Below are positions 26,167 through 35,174 of a stretch of DNA of 64,000 nt, piece after piece. The position numbers and the translations under genes were made by a program. Each line of letters starts with the position of its first letter. Position 1 is the stretch's first letter. The DNA lies in contig NZ_KB913032.1 in the NCBI RefSeq assembly GCF_000384215.1, forward strand, positions 5,385,602 through 5,449,601. The letters run 5' to 3'. Under the pieces are notes generated by a model, which worked only from the letters and a program-made list of their open reading frames with translations, ran no database searches and was not told the DNA's origin. The DNA is from Amycolatopsis alba DSM 44262. Its GTDB lineage: Bacteria; Actinomycetota; Actinomycetes; Mycobacteriales; Pseudonocardiaceae.

Positions 26167-27384
26167 ATGAGAGTCCTCGCACTGCCGTCGCCGTCCGCGG
26201 CGACGCACATCATGGCCATGACGCCGCTGGCCTGGGCCCTGCGGGCGGCCGGGCACGAGGTGCTGTTCGCCGGTACCCCGGACATCGCCGCGTCGGCCCA
26301 CGCGGCCGGGTTCAGCTACGTCGGCCTCGGCTCTTCGGAGAACTTCAACCGGGATCTCTATGTCGACCCCGGCGACCGGTTCCCCGTCGAGGAATGGAAG
26401 CACCGGGAGACGACGGTGTACGGCCGGTTCCTGGTGGAGATGCTCGCGGATCTGCATTCGGTCTACGCCACCGACGCGCTGGCGGACTACGAGCGCTTCG
26501 CCCGCGCCTGGCAGCCGGATCTGCTGTTGCCCGACTCGACGGCGCTGATCGGCAGGGTGCTCGGCGGGGTGCTCGACGTCCCCGTCGCGACCCACCGCTA
26601 CGGCGTCGACGCGACAGGCGCGGTGTACCACGACCGGGCGAGGTGGAATCTCGCCCCGCTGTGCGGACGTCTCGGTCTGGCGGGGCTGCCCGGCTCGGAT
26701 CTCGTCGTCGATCCGTGCCCGCCGAGCCTGCAGTCGCCGGAGGCGAGTCCCGGCCTGCGGATGCGGTACGTGCCGTTCAACGGAGCCGGGATCATGGCCG
26801 ACTGGGCGATGCGGCCGACGGAGCGCAAACGTGTCTGCATCTGTTTCGGCAAGACGCTGCTCTCGATCTGCGGGCCCCGGCCGCTGGTGCGGGTGGTCGA
26901 AGCGCTGACCGGGCTCGAGGACGTCGAGGTGGTCGTCGCGCTCAGCAAATCCGACGTCGGCCTCGCCGGCGAGCTGCCGGAGCGGTGGCGGGTCGTCGAA
27001 CTCATGCCGCTGGATCTGTTCCTGCCCACCTGTGACCTCTTCATCGCGCTCGGCGGCAGCGGCGCCGCGCTCACCGCGGCGGCGCTCGGTGTCCCGCAAC
27101 TCGTGCTGCCGCAGGTGTTCGACCACTTCGACTGCGCGAGCCGGATCCAGGAGGCGGGGGCGGGCCTGTCCATCGACACGCGGGCGGCGCAGGCGGACAT
27201 CGACGGTATCCGAGAGGCGATCACGACCATCCTCGGCGATCCGTCCTACGCGGCCGCGGCTCGCCGGGTGCGGGATGAGAACGAAGCCGGCCTGACCCCC
27301 GCCGACGTCGTCACCAGGCTGGAAAGGCTGGTGACGGCACGCCGGGCGGGCGCGGGGCGAGTCCTGGCCGACCTTCCGAGTTGA
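26167..27384 (+). CDS. GT-B glycosyltransferase (family 1)
   Basis: Protein of 405 aa, typical for macrolide and aromatic polyketide glycosyltransferases. The N-terminal domain begins MRVLALPSPSAATHIMAMTP; the C-terminal nucleotide-sugar site contains ALGGSGAALTAAALGVPQLV and QVFDHFDCA. The usual HHGG motif is ALGGSG here, a variation seen in some deoxysugar transferases. It starts 6 bases after the 3-dehydratase gene and is probably the last gene of the carboxylase-sugar operon. Confidence 0.88.
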   Translation: MRVLALPSPSAATHIMAMTPLAWALRAAGHEVLFAGTPDIAASAHAAGFSYVGLGSSENFNRDLYVDPGDRFPVEEWKHRETTVYGRFLVEMLADLHSVYATDALADYERFARAWQPDLLLPDSTALIGRVLGGVLDVPVATHRYGVDATGAVYHDRARWNLAPLCGRLGLAGLPGSDLVVDPCPPSLQSPEASPGLRMRYVPFNGAGIMADWAMRPTERKRVCICFGKTLLSICGPRPLVRVVEALTGLEDVEVVVALSKSDVGLAGELPERWRVVELMPLDLFLPTCDLFIALGGSGAALTAAALGVPQLVLPQVFDHFDCASRIQEAGAGLSIDTRAAQADIDGIREAITTILGDPSYAAAARRVRDENEAGLTPADVVTRLERLVTARRAGAGRVLADLPS

Positions 27385-27419
27385 CATAGTCATAATCAGA
27401 CTAGTACTTTGATGGCTAT
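27381..27419 (+). promoter_or_regulatory. Promoter and operator of flavin monooxygenase gene
   Basis: TTGACA at 27381-27386 and TACTTT at 27405-27410 are spaced 18 bases, a good housekeeping-type promoter. Overlapping inverted elements are ATAGTCAT (27386-27393) with ATGGCTAT (27412-27419), and inside them TAGTC-N7-GACTA (27387-27403). The ATGGCTAT half-site also forms the palindrome at 48424-48444, so one regulator may bind both. Confidence 0.55.
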
Positions 27420-27521
27420 CGGGCCTTTCGGCCGGTCGTCGCACCTCCGTCGTGTCGACGCCGCCAGACGGGAACCGCGTCCGATCGACGACAACACGAA
27501 CAACTCAGAGGGTGAGAAGTA

Positions 27522-29096
27522 ATGGCAGACGAGGAACGCGTACCGGTTCTGGTCGTGGGCGGCGGCCTGGTCGGGCTGGCCACCACCTTGTTCCTGGCCG
27601 AGCAGGGGGTCCGCACCCTGCTGGTCGACAGGCACCCCGGCGCCTCGATCCAGGGCCGGGCCCGCGGGATCAACCAGCGGACCATGGAGATCTATCGCGC
27701 GCTGGGCCTGGAAGGGGCCATCAAGGAAGCGGGCAAGCCGTTCGAGGACGACTGGGGCGTCGCCCGTTGCGACACGCTGGCAAGCGAATGGCACTGGCTG
27801 TTCAACGACGACGCGCCGCGGATCTGGCCGCACCTCAGCCCCGGCGAGTTCTGCCAGGCCGACCAGAACGCGGTGGAGCCGATCCTGATCTCGGCCGCTC
27901 GTGACCTGGGCGCGCAGCACCGCTTCAACACCGAGCTGGTCTCGATCGTCACCGACGACAACGGCGCGACCGCGGTCATCCGCGACCGCGTGACCGGCGC
28001 CGAGGAGACCGTGCTGGCCGACTACGTCGTCGCCGCGGACGGTCACCGCAGCCCGATCCGTGAGCAGCTCGGCATCCACCGCACCGGCCCCGGCGTGATC
28101 CAGCACTCGGTGAGCATCGTCTTCCACGCCGACCTGTCGGAGTTCGTGCCGAAGCCGGCGCTGTTCTGGATCATCGTGAACGAGAAGGTCGGGGCGGGCC
28201 TGGTGACCACGGCCCAGCCGAACCGCTGGGGGATGAGCGTCGGTTACGACCCGGCGGCAGGTCAGTCGATCGCCGACTTCACCACCGAGCGGTGCATCGC
28301 GGACGTCCGGGCCGCGATCGGCCGGGACGACCTGGCCGTCGAAATCGAAGACGTGGCCGCCTGGGAGCAGGCCATCGGCATCGCCGACGAGTACCGCCGC
28401 GGCCGGGTCTTCCTCGCGGGCGACGCCGCGCACGTGTGGCCGCCCGCCGGGGCGATGGGCGCCAACACCGGGGTCCAGGACGGCTACAACCTGGCGTGGA
28501 AGATCGCCGGTGTGGTGCACGGCTGGGCAGGCGACGAACTGCTCGACAGCTACCACGTCGAGCGGCACACGGTCGCCGTCGAACTGTCCGACCTCGTGGT
28601 CAACAGGCAGATGAAGCGCAACAGCGCCGAGGTCGAGGACGACACCACCGACGACCAGCTCTGGGCGTTCGGCCAGCGTTACTGGTCCTCGGCGGTCATC
28701 GGCGCCCAGCACGACACCGTGTTCGGCGACACGCTGAGCAAGGTGGCGGAGCCGGGCGTGCGCGCGCCGCACCTGTGGGTGGAGCGCGACGGCGAGCGGC
28801 TGTCGACGCACGACCTGTTCGGCCGCGGGTTCGTCCTGTTCACCGGCACGGACGGCGAGGAGTGGACCGAGGCCGCCGCCCGGATCTCGGACAAGCTTTC
28901 CGTGCCGGTCCAGGCTTTCCGGATCGGCGCCGACCTCGCCGACGTGGAGAACGCCTGGGACAAGCACTACCCGGTCGGTTCGGGTGGTGCCGCGCTGATC
29001 CGTCCCGACGGTTACGTCGCCTGGCTGAGCCCGGCGACCGACCAGGCGTCGGAAGCACTGGCCGAGGCGTTCCGCACGGTCCTGCGGACCAGCTGA
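27522..29096 (+). CDS. FAD-dependent aromatic polyketide hydroxylase
   Basis: Protein of 524 aa, a full-length group A flavin monooxygenase of the PHBH/PgaE type. It has the dinucleotide fold VVGGGLVGLATTLFLAEQ (GxGxxG at 13-18), the DG motif VVAADGHRS, the FAD-ribityl motif FLAGDAAHVWPPAGAMGANTG, and a C-terminal thioredoxin-like domain ending in LIRPDGYVAWL. Such enzymes hydroxylate or oxidatively cleave polycyclic phenols. It has its own promoter and is followed by a terminator, so it is transcribed alone. The shortened gene at 37191-38441 is related to it. Confidence 0.92.
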   Translation: MADEERVPVLVVGGGLVGLATTLFLAEQGVRTLLVDRHPGASIQGRARGINQRTMEIYRALGLEGAIKEAGKPFEDDWGVARCDTLASEWHWLFNDDAPRIWPHLSPGEFCQADQNAVEPILISAARDLGAQHRFNTELVSIVTDDNGATAVIRDRVTGAEETVLADYVVAADGHRSPIREQLGIHRTGPGVIQHSVSIVFHADLSEFVPKPALFWIIVNEKVGAGLVTTAQPNRWGMSVGYDPAAGQSIADFTTERCIADVRAAIGRDDLAVEIEDVAAWEQAIGIADEYRRGRVFLAGDAAHVWPPAGAMGANTGVQDGYNLAWKIAGVVHGWAGDELLDSYHVERHTVAVELSDLVVNRQMKRNSAEVEDDTTDDQLWAFGQRYWSSAVIGAQHDTVFGDTLSKVAEPGVRAPHLWVERDGERLSTHDLFGRGFVLFTGTDGEEWTEAAARISDKLSVPVQAFRIGADLADVENAWDKHYPVGSGGAALIRPDGYVAWLSPATDQASEALAEAFRTVLRTS

Positions 29097-29110
29097 ATCT
29101 GAAGGAAAAG

Positions 29111-29153
29111 GCGGCCCCGTTGGCGGATTCGAGTGATCCGCCCGCGGGGCCGC
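29111..29153 (+). terminator. Terminator after flavin monooxygenase gene
   Basis: Long GC-rich hairpin: GCGGCCCCG and CGGGGCCGC as the outer stem, GGCGGA and TCCGCC as the inner stem, 14 bases after the stop codon and followed by TTCG. It separates the monooxygenase from the sugar operon. Confidence 0.75.
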
Positions 29154-29202
29154 TTCGCGTCCGCGGCATCGAGTCCTTTGTGGACTTCCAGGCGGGGCGG
29201 GG

Positions 29203-29220
29203 TTCCAGCCGGGCTCCAGG
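29203..29220 (+). promoter_or_regulatory. SARP-type direct repeat before sugar operon
   Basis: TTCCAGC and CTCCAGG start 11 bases apart with a CGGG spacer, 86 bases upstream of the 2,3-dehydratase start. Heptamers with an 11-base period are the classical SARP binding arrangement. Probably controls the operon 29306-34667. Confidence 0.55.
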
Positions 29221-29305
29221 AGCGATCGAGGCGAACAGGAGACTCTCGGCTCAGGGCAGCACCGGTTGTCTCGTGGCGTCGAGCCGAACTGATGAGGATG
29301 TGGCG

Positions 29306-30778
29306 ATGGTGCACATGACTTCGGGGACGGGAACCCGCCTGCGCACGTTCGAACGCGCGGTTTCCGTCCGTATCGCAGAGTCCGCGCTCACCTTGAACGG
29401 CGTCCTCCGCATGGAGCGGCTGCACCGCTGGCTCACCGTGCGCAAACTGAAGGAGGCGTTCGACGTCCGGCGCATCGCGTTCGAGCAGCTGCGGAAATGG
29501 TCGGTGGCGCCGGACACCGGGAACCTGGCCCACGAGAGCGGCAAGTTCTTCAGCGTCGAAGGGCTGTCCGTCGCCGTTTCCGACGGCCCGGTGAAGGAAT
29601 GGTCGCAGCCCATCCTCAACCAGCCGGAGGTCGGCATCCTCGGCATTCTCGTCAAGGAGATCGACGGTGTGCTGCACTGCCTGATGCAGTCGAAAATGGA
29701 ACCGGGCAACGCGGACGGGGTCCAGCTTTCCCCGACCGTCCAGGCGACCAGGAGCAACTACAGCCAGGTCCACAAAGGACGACCGGTGCCCTATCTGCAC
29801 TACTTCCGTGACACGGCGGGACATCGGGTGCTGGCCGACGTGCTGCAGTCGGAGCAGGGCTCGTGGTTCTACCGCAAGCGCAACCGGAACATGATCGTCG
29901 AGGTCACCACGGACGTCGAAGTGATCGACGGATTCTGCTGGGTCACGATCGGCCAGCTGCACAGCCTGCTGTCGGAATACGACCTGATCAACATGGACGC
30001 CCGCACGGTGCTGTCCTGCCTGCCGTTCTCCGCCGCGGGCATCGCGTCGCTGTTCAGCTTCGGCGGGGACGACTTCCGGTCCTCGGTCATCCGCTCGTTC
30101 TCGGAGGACAACGGCAGCCTGCACAGCTCCGGTGACGTCCTCAGCTGGATCACCGAGTCCAGGGTGGGCAACGACGTCGCGACGAAGCTGATCCCGCTCG
30201 ACGAGACGACAGGCTGGCGGCGGACCAGCCATGCCATCACGCACGAGAGCGAAGCCTTCTTCGACATCATCGCGGTGGACGTGAGCGCCGAAAGCCGCGA
30301 AGTCGACGGCTGGTCCCAGCCGATGATCTCGCCGCGAAGCACCGGTCTGGTCGCCTTCCTGGTCAAGCGGATCTCCGGCGTGCTGCACGTACTGGTCAAC
30401 GCCAGGGTGGAGCCGGGCTACCTGGACGTGATCGAACTCGCGCCGACCGTCCAGTGTTCCCCGGAGAACTACGGGCATCTCCCACCGGACGCGCGTCCGG
30501 CCTATCTCGACGACGTACTCGAAGCGCCGGAGGGTGCCGTGCGGTACGACACGATCCTGTCCGAAGAGGGCGGCCGCTTCTTCAAGGCGCAGAACCGCTA
30601 TCTCGTGATCGAGGTCGGCGACGGCGAGCACGAGGAGGTGCGGCGGGACTTCCGGTGGCTGACCGTGCACCAGCTCACCGCGCTGATCCGGCACAGCCAC
30701 TACGTCAACGTCCAGGCCCGCAGCCTGGTCGCCTGCCTGCACAGCCTGTCCTGCGGCGTGGCCGGCGGCAACGGATGA
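29306..30778 (+). CDS. NDP-4-keto-6-deoxyhexose 2,3-dehydratase
   Basis: Protein of 490 aa, near the usual length of the family (EryBVI, TylCVI, EvaB types). It has the characteristic internal duplication: WSQPILNQPEVGILG with LSPTVQATRSNY in the first half and WSQPMISPRSTGLVA with LAPTVQCSPENY in the second. It removes the C-2 hydroxyl from NDP-4-keto-6-deoxyglucose to give an unstable 3,4-diketo sugar, reduced by the oxidoreductase encoded next. The ATG at 29306 is preferred; a second in-frame ATG lies three codons later. First gene of a tightly coupled sugar operon. Confidence 0.92.
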   Translation: MVHMTSGTGTRLRTFERAVSVRIAESALTLNGVLRMERLHRWLTVRKLKEAFDVRRIAFEQLRKWSVAPDTGNLAHESGKFFSVEGLSVAVSDGPVKEWSQPILNQPEVGILGILVKEIDGVLHCLMQSKMEPGNADGVQLSPTVQATRSNYSQVHKGRPVPYLHYFRDTAGHRVLADVLQSEQGSWFYRKRNRNMIVEVTTDVEVIDGFCWVTIGQLHSLLSEYDLINMDARTVLSCLPFSAAGIASLFSFGGDDFRSSVIRSFSEDNGSLHSSGDVLSWITESRVGNDVATKLIPLDETTGWRRTSHAITHESEAFFDIIAVDVSAESREVDGWSQPMISPRSTGLVAFLVKRISGVLHVLVNARVEPGYLDVIELAPTVQCSPENYGHLPPDARPAYLDDVLEAPEGAVRYDTILSEEGGRFFKAQNRYLVIEVGDGEHEEVRRDFRWLTVHQLTALIRHSHYVNVQARSLVACLHSLSCGVAGGNG

Positions 30779-31815
30779 GCACGCGAAAGGTCTCGACCGG
30801 GCACGACGACGGTCCGATCCGGCTCGGTGTGCTCGGGGCCGCTTCCGTCGCGAGGCGCCGGACACTGCCCGCTGTCGCCGCCGCCCCGGACGTCGTCCTC
30901 ACCGCGATCGCCAGCCGGGACAAGGGGAAAGCCGCGCGGCTGGCTGGGGAGTTCGGCTGTGCCGCGGCGGCGGACTACGACGCGGTGCTGGCCCGTTCCG
31001 ACGTCGACGCCGTCTACCTGCCGCTGCCCGCCGCCCTGCACCACCGCTGGGCACTGGCCGCGCTGGCCGCGGGCAAACACGTGCTGGTGGAGAAGCCGAT
31101 GGCGACCAGCGTCGCCGAAACCTCGGAGCTGCTCGACGCCGCCGCGCGCCGGGGACTGGTGATCCGGCAGAACCTGACCTACCCGCACCACGCCCAGCAC
31201 GCCACGGTGCGAGACCTGGTGGGGGCGGGCCGGATCGGTCCGCTGAAAGAGTTCCACAGCGCGTTCTGCATCCCTCCGCTGCCGGCCGCCGACATCCGCC
31301 ATCGCGCGGAGCTGGGCGGTGGCGCGTTGCTGGACGTGGGCGTGTACCCGATCAGCGCGGCGCGGTTCTTCCTCGGTGACGAACTCGAAGTGGCGGGCGC
31401 TGTCCTGCGGTGGGACGCCGGGTACGGCGTCGACGTGGGCGGGTCCGTGCTGCTGCGGTCGGACGACGGCCGCACCGCGACGCTGAGCTTCGGCTTCGAA
31501 CACGGCTACGGCGCCCGGTACCTGTTGTGGGGCGGCAGCGGCCGGATCAGCGTCGACCGTGCCTTCACCCCGCCCGACTGGCTGTCCCCGGTCGTGCGCA
31601 TCGAGGAACAGGACCGGGTCGAGGAGATCGTGCTGCCCGCCGATCACCAGTTCAGGAATTCGCTCTCGGCCTTCGCCGGAGCCGTGCTCGACGCCCGAAG
31701 AACGGGTGTGGATCCCGAACGGGCGGTTCAGGCCGCTTCGGCGCTCGGCCTGGCCGAACTGCTCGCGCGGATCGGCGCCGAGGCCCAGCGGGTCCCCGCG
31801 GCACGGGCTTCGTGA
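30775..31815 (+). CDS. NDP-hexose 3-ketoreductase (Gfo/Idh/MocA)
   Basis: Protein of 346 aa with an N-terminal Rossmann domain (LGVLGAASVARRRTLPA) and the family motif VLVEKPMA. It is coupled to the 2,3-dehydratase by a 4-base overlap, the normal pair for making NDP-4-keto-2,6-dideoxyhexose: dehydration at C-2 and then NADPH reduction at C-3. The product can go to C-4 reduction, or first to C-3 deoxygenation by the 24850-26160 enzyme. Confidence 0.9.
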   Translation: MSTRKVSTGHDDGPIRLGVLGAASVARRRTLPAVAAAPDVVLTAIASRDKGKAARLAGEFGCAAAADYDAVLARSDVDAVYLPLPAALHHRWALAALAAGKHVLVEKPMATSVAETSELLDAAARRGLVIRQNLTYPHHAQHATVRDLVGAGRIGPLKEFHSAFCIPPLPAADIRHRAELGGGALLDVGVYPISAARFFLGDELEVAGAVLRWDAGYGVDVGGSVLLRSDDGRTATLSFGFEHGYGARYLLWGGSGRISVDRAFTPPDWLSPVVRIEEQDRVEEIVLPADHQFRNSLSAFAGAVLDARRTGVDPERAVQAASALGLAELLARIGAEAQRVPAARAS

Positions 31816-32555
31816 TGGAGATCGTCGGCGACGGTTTCGTCGCGCGCGGCCTCGCCACGCTCGCTTCCCGGCATCCCCGTGTGACGTTGCTGGCCGCGGG
31901 GGTGTCCAGCACCCAGGCCGCGGGAAAGGCGGAGTTCGACCGCGAAGCCGCGCTGGTCACCGAAGTCCTGCGACGCTGCCGCCGCCAGGGCATGGTGATC
32001 GTCTTCCTGTCGACGGCGTCGCAGGCCATGTACGGCACGACCGCGACACCCGCCGCCGAGCACTGGCCGGTGGTCCCGGAATCGCCTTACGGCAGGCATA
32101 AACACGCGCTGGAACGGTATGTCATGGACTCGTCGGTCTCGTGGCTGGTGCTCCGGCTGAGTCATCTCGTGGGTGACGGCCAGCGCGCGCACCAGCTGCT
32201 GCCGAACCTCATCCACCAGATCAGATCCGGCACCGTCCGGCTGCGCCAGGGCGCGCACCGCGACCTGATCGACATAGCGGACCTGAGATGCGCGCTGGAC
32301 CACCTGCTGGAGAAGGAGATCACCGGCGAGGTCGTCAACGTCGCGTCCGGCACGCCCCACCGCGTGGAGCACATCGTGCAGGGGATCGAGGACAGGCTCG
32401 GCACGAGCGCCCGGCGGCTGGTCATCCCCGGTCCGCCCGCCAGGACGGTGGTCTCGACGGAAAAGCTGTGCAGCCTGGTGCCGCAGATCCACTCGCGGAT
32501 CTCCCGCGACCGTTACGCCGAACACCTGCTCGATCGCTATGTCCCTTGTTACTAG
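31815..32555 (+). CDS. Short NAD-dependent sugar 4-ketoreductase
   Basis: Protein of 246 aa, shorter than the ~300 aa of most sugar SDRs. The N-terminus is abbreviated (MEIVGDGFVARGLATLA), with a GxGxxA cofactor loop instead of GxxGxxG. A catalytic-type SPYGRHK (Tyr-x3-Lys) and VLRLSHLVGDGQ follow. The stop of the 3-ketoreductase overlaps the ATG as TGATG; a GTG at 31812 is possible. Likely C-4 ketoreductase of the second deoxysugar. The reduced Rossmann start is odd and may change cofactor handling. Confidence 0.7.
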   Translation: MEIVGDGFVARGLATLASRHPRVTLLAAGVSSTQAAGKAEFDREAALVTEVLRRCRRQGMVIVFLSTASQAMYGTTATPAAEHWPVVPESPYGRHKHALERYVMDSSVSWLVLRLSHLVGDGQRAHQLLPNLIHQIRSGTVRLRQGAHRDLIDIADLRCALDHLLEKEITGEVVNVASGTPHRVEHIVQGIEDRLGTSARRLVIPGPPARTVVSTEKLCSLVPQIHSRISRDRYAEHLLDRYVPCY

Positions 32556-32568
32556 GCGGGAGTGTCGA

Positions 32569-33876
32569 ATGCGTGTGCTGTTCACGGTGTCGGGCTGGCG
32601 CAGCCACTATTTCCCGATGGTGCCGCTCGGCTGGGCGCTCCAGGCGGCGGGTCACGAGGTCAGGGTCGCTTGCGCCGCTTCGGAAATCCAGCATGTGGCG
32701 GCGGCGGGGCTGGTGCCGGTGCCGATCTTGAGCGGGACGGAGCAGCTCGTGCACGCCCGCTGGGTGAACGCCGTCCAGGCCCGGCGCGGGAAGTGGCCGT
32801 ATCCGACGCCGCCACCGCATCCGGAGACCGGGGCCGAAGTGCGCGACCTCGACGAGATCGACCTGACGGCGGTCACGGACCGGCTGCGCTCGGCGAGCGT
32901 GGCCGCGGCCGAGCGCAGCGTGGACAACGTGGTCGCGTTCGCCAGGAGCTGGCGGCCCGACCTGGTCGTGCACGATCCGATCAGCTTCGAGGGGCCACTG
33001 GCTGGCCGGGTGCAGGGCGTGCCGTCGGTCAACCATCTCTGGGGTCCTGTCGGCCCGGAGGAGATGGTGCTCGCCTTCGCCGGGCTGGACGAGACGGCCG
33101 GGATCCACGACCTCGTCCAGTTCGACGACGAGTACGTCCTGAACCGCCCGCTGACCGACGCGCTCGCCCGGCACGGCGTTCCCGAGGCCGCTCCCGGTCC
33201 GGGGTACGTGCTGGACCCCTGTCCGGTGAGCACCGAGCCGGGCCTCGTTTCCGCCGTCCGCCTCCCGATCCGCTACCTGCCCTACAACGGGCCGGGGGAG
33301 CTGCCGGAGTGGCTTTCGGAACCGGATCGCGACAGACCGCGGATCTGCGTCATCTGGGGGAACTCGTCCCGGCAGATCTTCGGTGACCGGGCGCTCGCGG
33401 TCCCCGCGGTGGTCCGGGCACTGACCGACACCGCGGCCGAGGTGGTGGTCGCCGCCAACGCCACGGATCTGCGGGACCTCGGTCCGCTGCCGCCGAACGT
33501 GCGGCCGCTGGAGAACGTGCCGCTGCATCTGGTGCTGCCGCGGTGCGACCTCGTCGTGCACCACGGCGGGGCGGGCTCCGCGATGACGTCGCTCGCGGGC
33601 GGCGTCCCGCAACTGGCCATCCCGCACGGTTTCGACCAGCACGTGATCGCGCGGCGGATCGAAGCCGCGGGCGCGGGCCGGAGCATCGCCGGGCACGTGG
33701 CGAACGAGAACGACATCCGGAAGGCCGCACTCGAGATCCTGGCCGATCCCGCGTATCGCCGGAACACCGCCAGGGTGTGCCGGGAGCTGCAGGACCGGCC
33801 GTCGCCGAGTGAGGTGGTCGGGGTGCTGGAAGAACTGGCGGAACGCCGGACGACGACTACTTCGGGAAAGAGCTGA
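32569..33876 (+). CDS. GT-B glycosyltransferase (family 1)
   Basis: Protein of 435 aa starting MRVLFTVSGWRSHYFPMVPL. The nucleotide-sugar domain has the canonical VVHHGGAGSAMTSLAGGVPQL and HGFDQHVIARRI. It lies in the sugar operon 13 bases after the 4-ketoreductase, so it presumably transfers one of these deoxysugars. Three glycosyltransferases in the cluster fit a product with a chain of two or more sugars. Confidence 0.9.
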   Translation: MRVLFTVSGWRSHYFPMVPLGWALQAAGHEVRVACAASEIQHVAAAGLVPVPILSGTEQLVHARWVNAVQARRGKWPYPTPPPHPETGAEVRDLDEIDLTAVTDRLRSASVAAAERSVDNVVAFARSWRPDLVVHDPISFEGPLAGRVQGVPSVNHLWGPVGPEEMVLAFAGLDETAGIHDLVQFDDEYVLNRPLTDALARHGVPEAAPGPGYVLDPCPVSTEPGLVSAVRLPIRYLPYNGPGELPEWLSEPDRDRPRICVIWGNSSRQIFGDRALAVPAVVRALTDTAAEVVVAANATDLRDLGPLPPNVRPLENVPLHLVLPRCDLVVHHGGAGSAMTSLAGGVPQLAIPHGFDQHVIARRIEAAGAGRSIAGHVANENDIRKAALEILADPAYRRNTARVCRELQDRPSPSEVVGVLEELAERRTTTTSGKS

Positions 33877-33878
33877 GG

Positions 33879-34667
33879 ATGACCGCCGAACGAGCACAGG
33901 ACGCGATCGGGACCCACGAACTGCCGAACGGGGTGCGGGTGAGCTGCGCCGACGAAGCCGAGGCGCGGATCCTCTGGGCCGAGATCGACGGGGACACCCC
34001 CTACGCCGAGGCGATCGCGGGGGTGCGGGCCGACGAGGTCGTCCTCGACGTCGGAGCGCACATCGGCCTGGCATCGCTGTGCTTCACCGAGCACGCCCCG
34101 GCGTCCCGGATCATCGCCTTCGAGCCCGCCGCCGTCACTTTCTCTTGTCTGGAAAGGAACTTCGCCGAGCATGTGCCCAACGGCACGGCGCTGAAGCTCG
34201 CCGTCGCGGCGAAGAACGGCGAGCAGGAATTCGTGTACCACCCCTACGTCAGCTCGAAGTCGACCCTGCACACCGACAAGGCCGACGAAGACCTCAACCT
34301 CGAGGTGTACCTGGACAACGCCGACTTCGACGAGCAGGCGCGACCGCTGGTGCGGGAGATGCACAACGTCCGGAGGATCGAGACGGTCGAGGTGGTCACC
34401 CTCGGCTCGGTGCTGGACGACCACGAAATCGAGCGGGTCGGCCTGCTCAAGATCGACGTCGAACGGGCCGAACTCGAGGTGCTCGAAGGGGTGCGGGAGG
34501 AGCAGTGGCCGCGGATCCGGCGGGTGCTGGCCGAGGTGCACGACGGGGAGGGCAGGCTCGGCGCGGTGGTGGCAAAACTGGCAGGCCGCGGCTACGACGT
34601 CCGCGTCCGCCAGGCCCCGGCCTTCGCAGGCGGCAGCGTCTACATCGTGCTCGCGACCCGGAACTGA
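33879..34667 (+). CDS. FkbM-family O-methyltransferase
   Basis: Protein of 262 aa with the SAM motif VVLDVGAHIG (54-63), the acidic loop IIAFEPAA, and LLKIDVERAELEVLEG, typical of FkbM methyltransferases. Such enzymes O-methylate sugars or hydroxyls. Placed two bases after a glycosyltransferase and last in the sugar operon, it most likely methylates a sugar hydroxyl, as in oleandrose-type sugars. It could instead act on the aglycone. Confidence 0.85.
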   Translation: MTAERAQDAIGTHELPNGVRVSCADEAEARILWAEIDGDTPYAEAIAGVRADEVVLDVGAHIGLASLCFTEHAPASRIIAFEPAAVTFSCLERNFAEHVPNGTALKLAVAAKNGEQEFVYHPYVSSKSTLHTDKADEDLNLEVYLDNADFDEQARPLVREMHNVRRIETVEVVTLGSVLDDHEIERVGLLKIDVERAELEVLEGVREEQWPRIRRVLAEVHDGEGRLGAVVAKLAGRGYDVRVRQAPAFAGGSVYIVLATRN

Positions 34668-34689
34668 CACCGGCCACGGGTGCGGCGCC

Positions 34690-35059
34690 AAGTCCGTGAA
34701 GGCCTCGTTGAGGGACCAGTATTTGCTTACTCATTGGTGCGGTTGGTGGTCGGGTGTGGAGGATTTGGGACGTTGAACGTCCTGGATCTTCCACGCTCGG
34801 TCTCGTTGATGAGGGATTTGGGATAGTGAGCGTCTCAATCCTTCACAGGCGGGCTCTGGTCGACGGGGGAGGATTCCGGCCGTTGAACGTCCGGAATCTT
34901 CCCCCGTCGGGTTGTCTGCCACAGGCATGGCAGGCACGACCTTGATCAACGGAGGATCGGGGACGATGAGTGTCCCGGATCCTCCGTTGATCAAGGTCTG
35001 TGACCGGAATACACCCACGCAACTACCACCCTCGCGCAGGTCAGGCACAGGTGAACAAG
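34690..35059. repeat. Array of four long hairpins with repeat ends
   Basis: Non-coding block starting with a terminal-repeat copy (AGTCCGTGAAGGCCTCGTTGAGG) and then CCAGTATTTGC. It holds four related imperfect palindromes at 34758-34792, 34811-34844, 34862-34908 and 34938-34998, each with a GTTGAAC-like 7-base loop. The last has 27-base arms with one mismatch. Part of the block (its two ends) recurs, inverted, at 53691-53857. No open frame is plausible. Confidence 0.8.
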
Positions 35060-35168
35060 GTCCGTGAAGGCCTCCTTGAGGTCCATCCATGCCCCCGCCG
35101 CCACCCTCAACGGAGACGCTGCGCGCCACTGCGTGGATTCAAGTCCCTCAGGAGGCCTTCACGGACTT
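35060..35168. repeat. Second copy of the 109-base inverted-repeat element
   Basis: Same left end and interior as the copy at 19990-20099, same orientation. The right inverted repeat lacks one A (CTCAGGAGG). It abuts the hairpin array on the left and ends 6 bases before the stop codon of the leftward beta-helix gene. Confidence 0.85.
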
Positions 35169-35174
35169 CTGGGG

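Noticed and set aside
25141..27444. Very long leftward frame (over 760 codons) opposite the 3-dehydratase and glycosyltransferase
   Set aside because: It is the antisense shadow of two clear genes in high-GC DNA; its product is low-complexity and Arg/Gly/Asp-rich with no domain, and it lacks a ribosome site.
28292..29305. N-terminal extension of the 2,3-dehydratase frame by about 338 codons
   Set aside because: The extension overlaps the flavin monooxygenase and its terminator; the family length and the site near 29295 support the start at 29306.
34758..34998. The four hairpins as a CRISPR array
   Set aside because: The units differ in length and sequence, spacing is irregular (about 50-80 bases), they are palindromes rather than direct repeats, and no cas genes are present.
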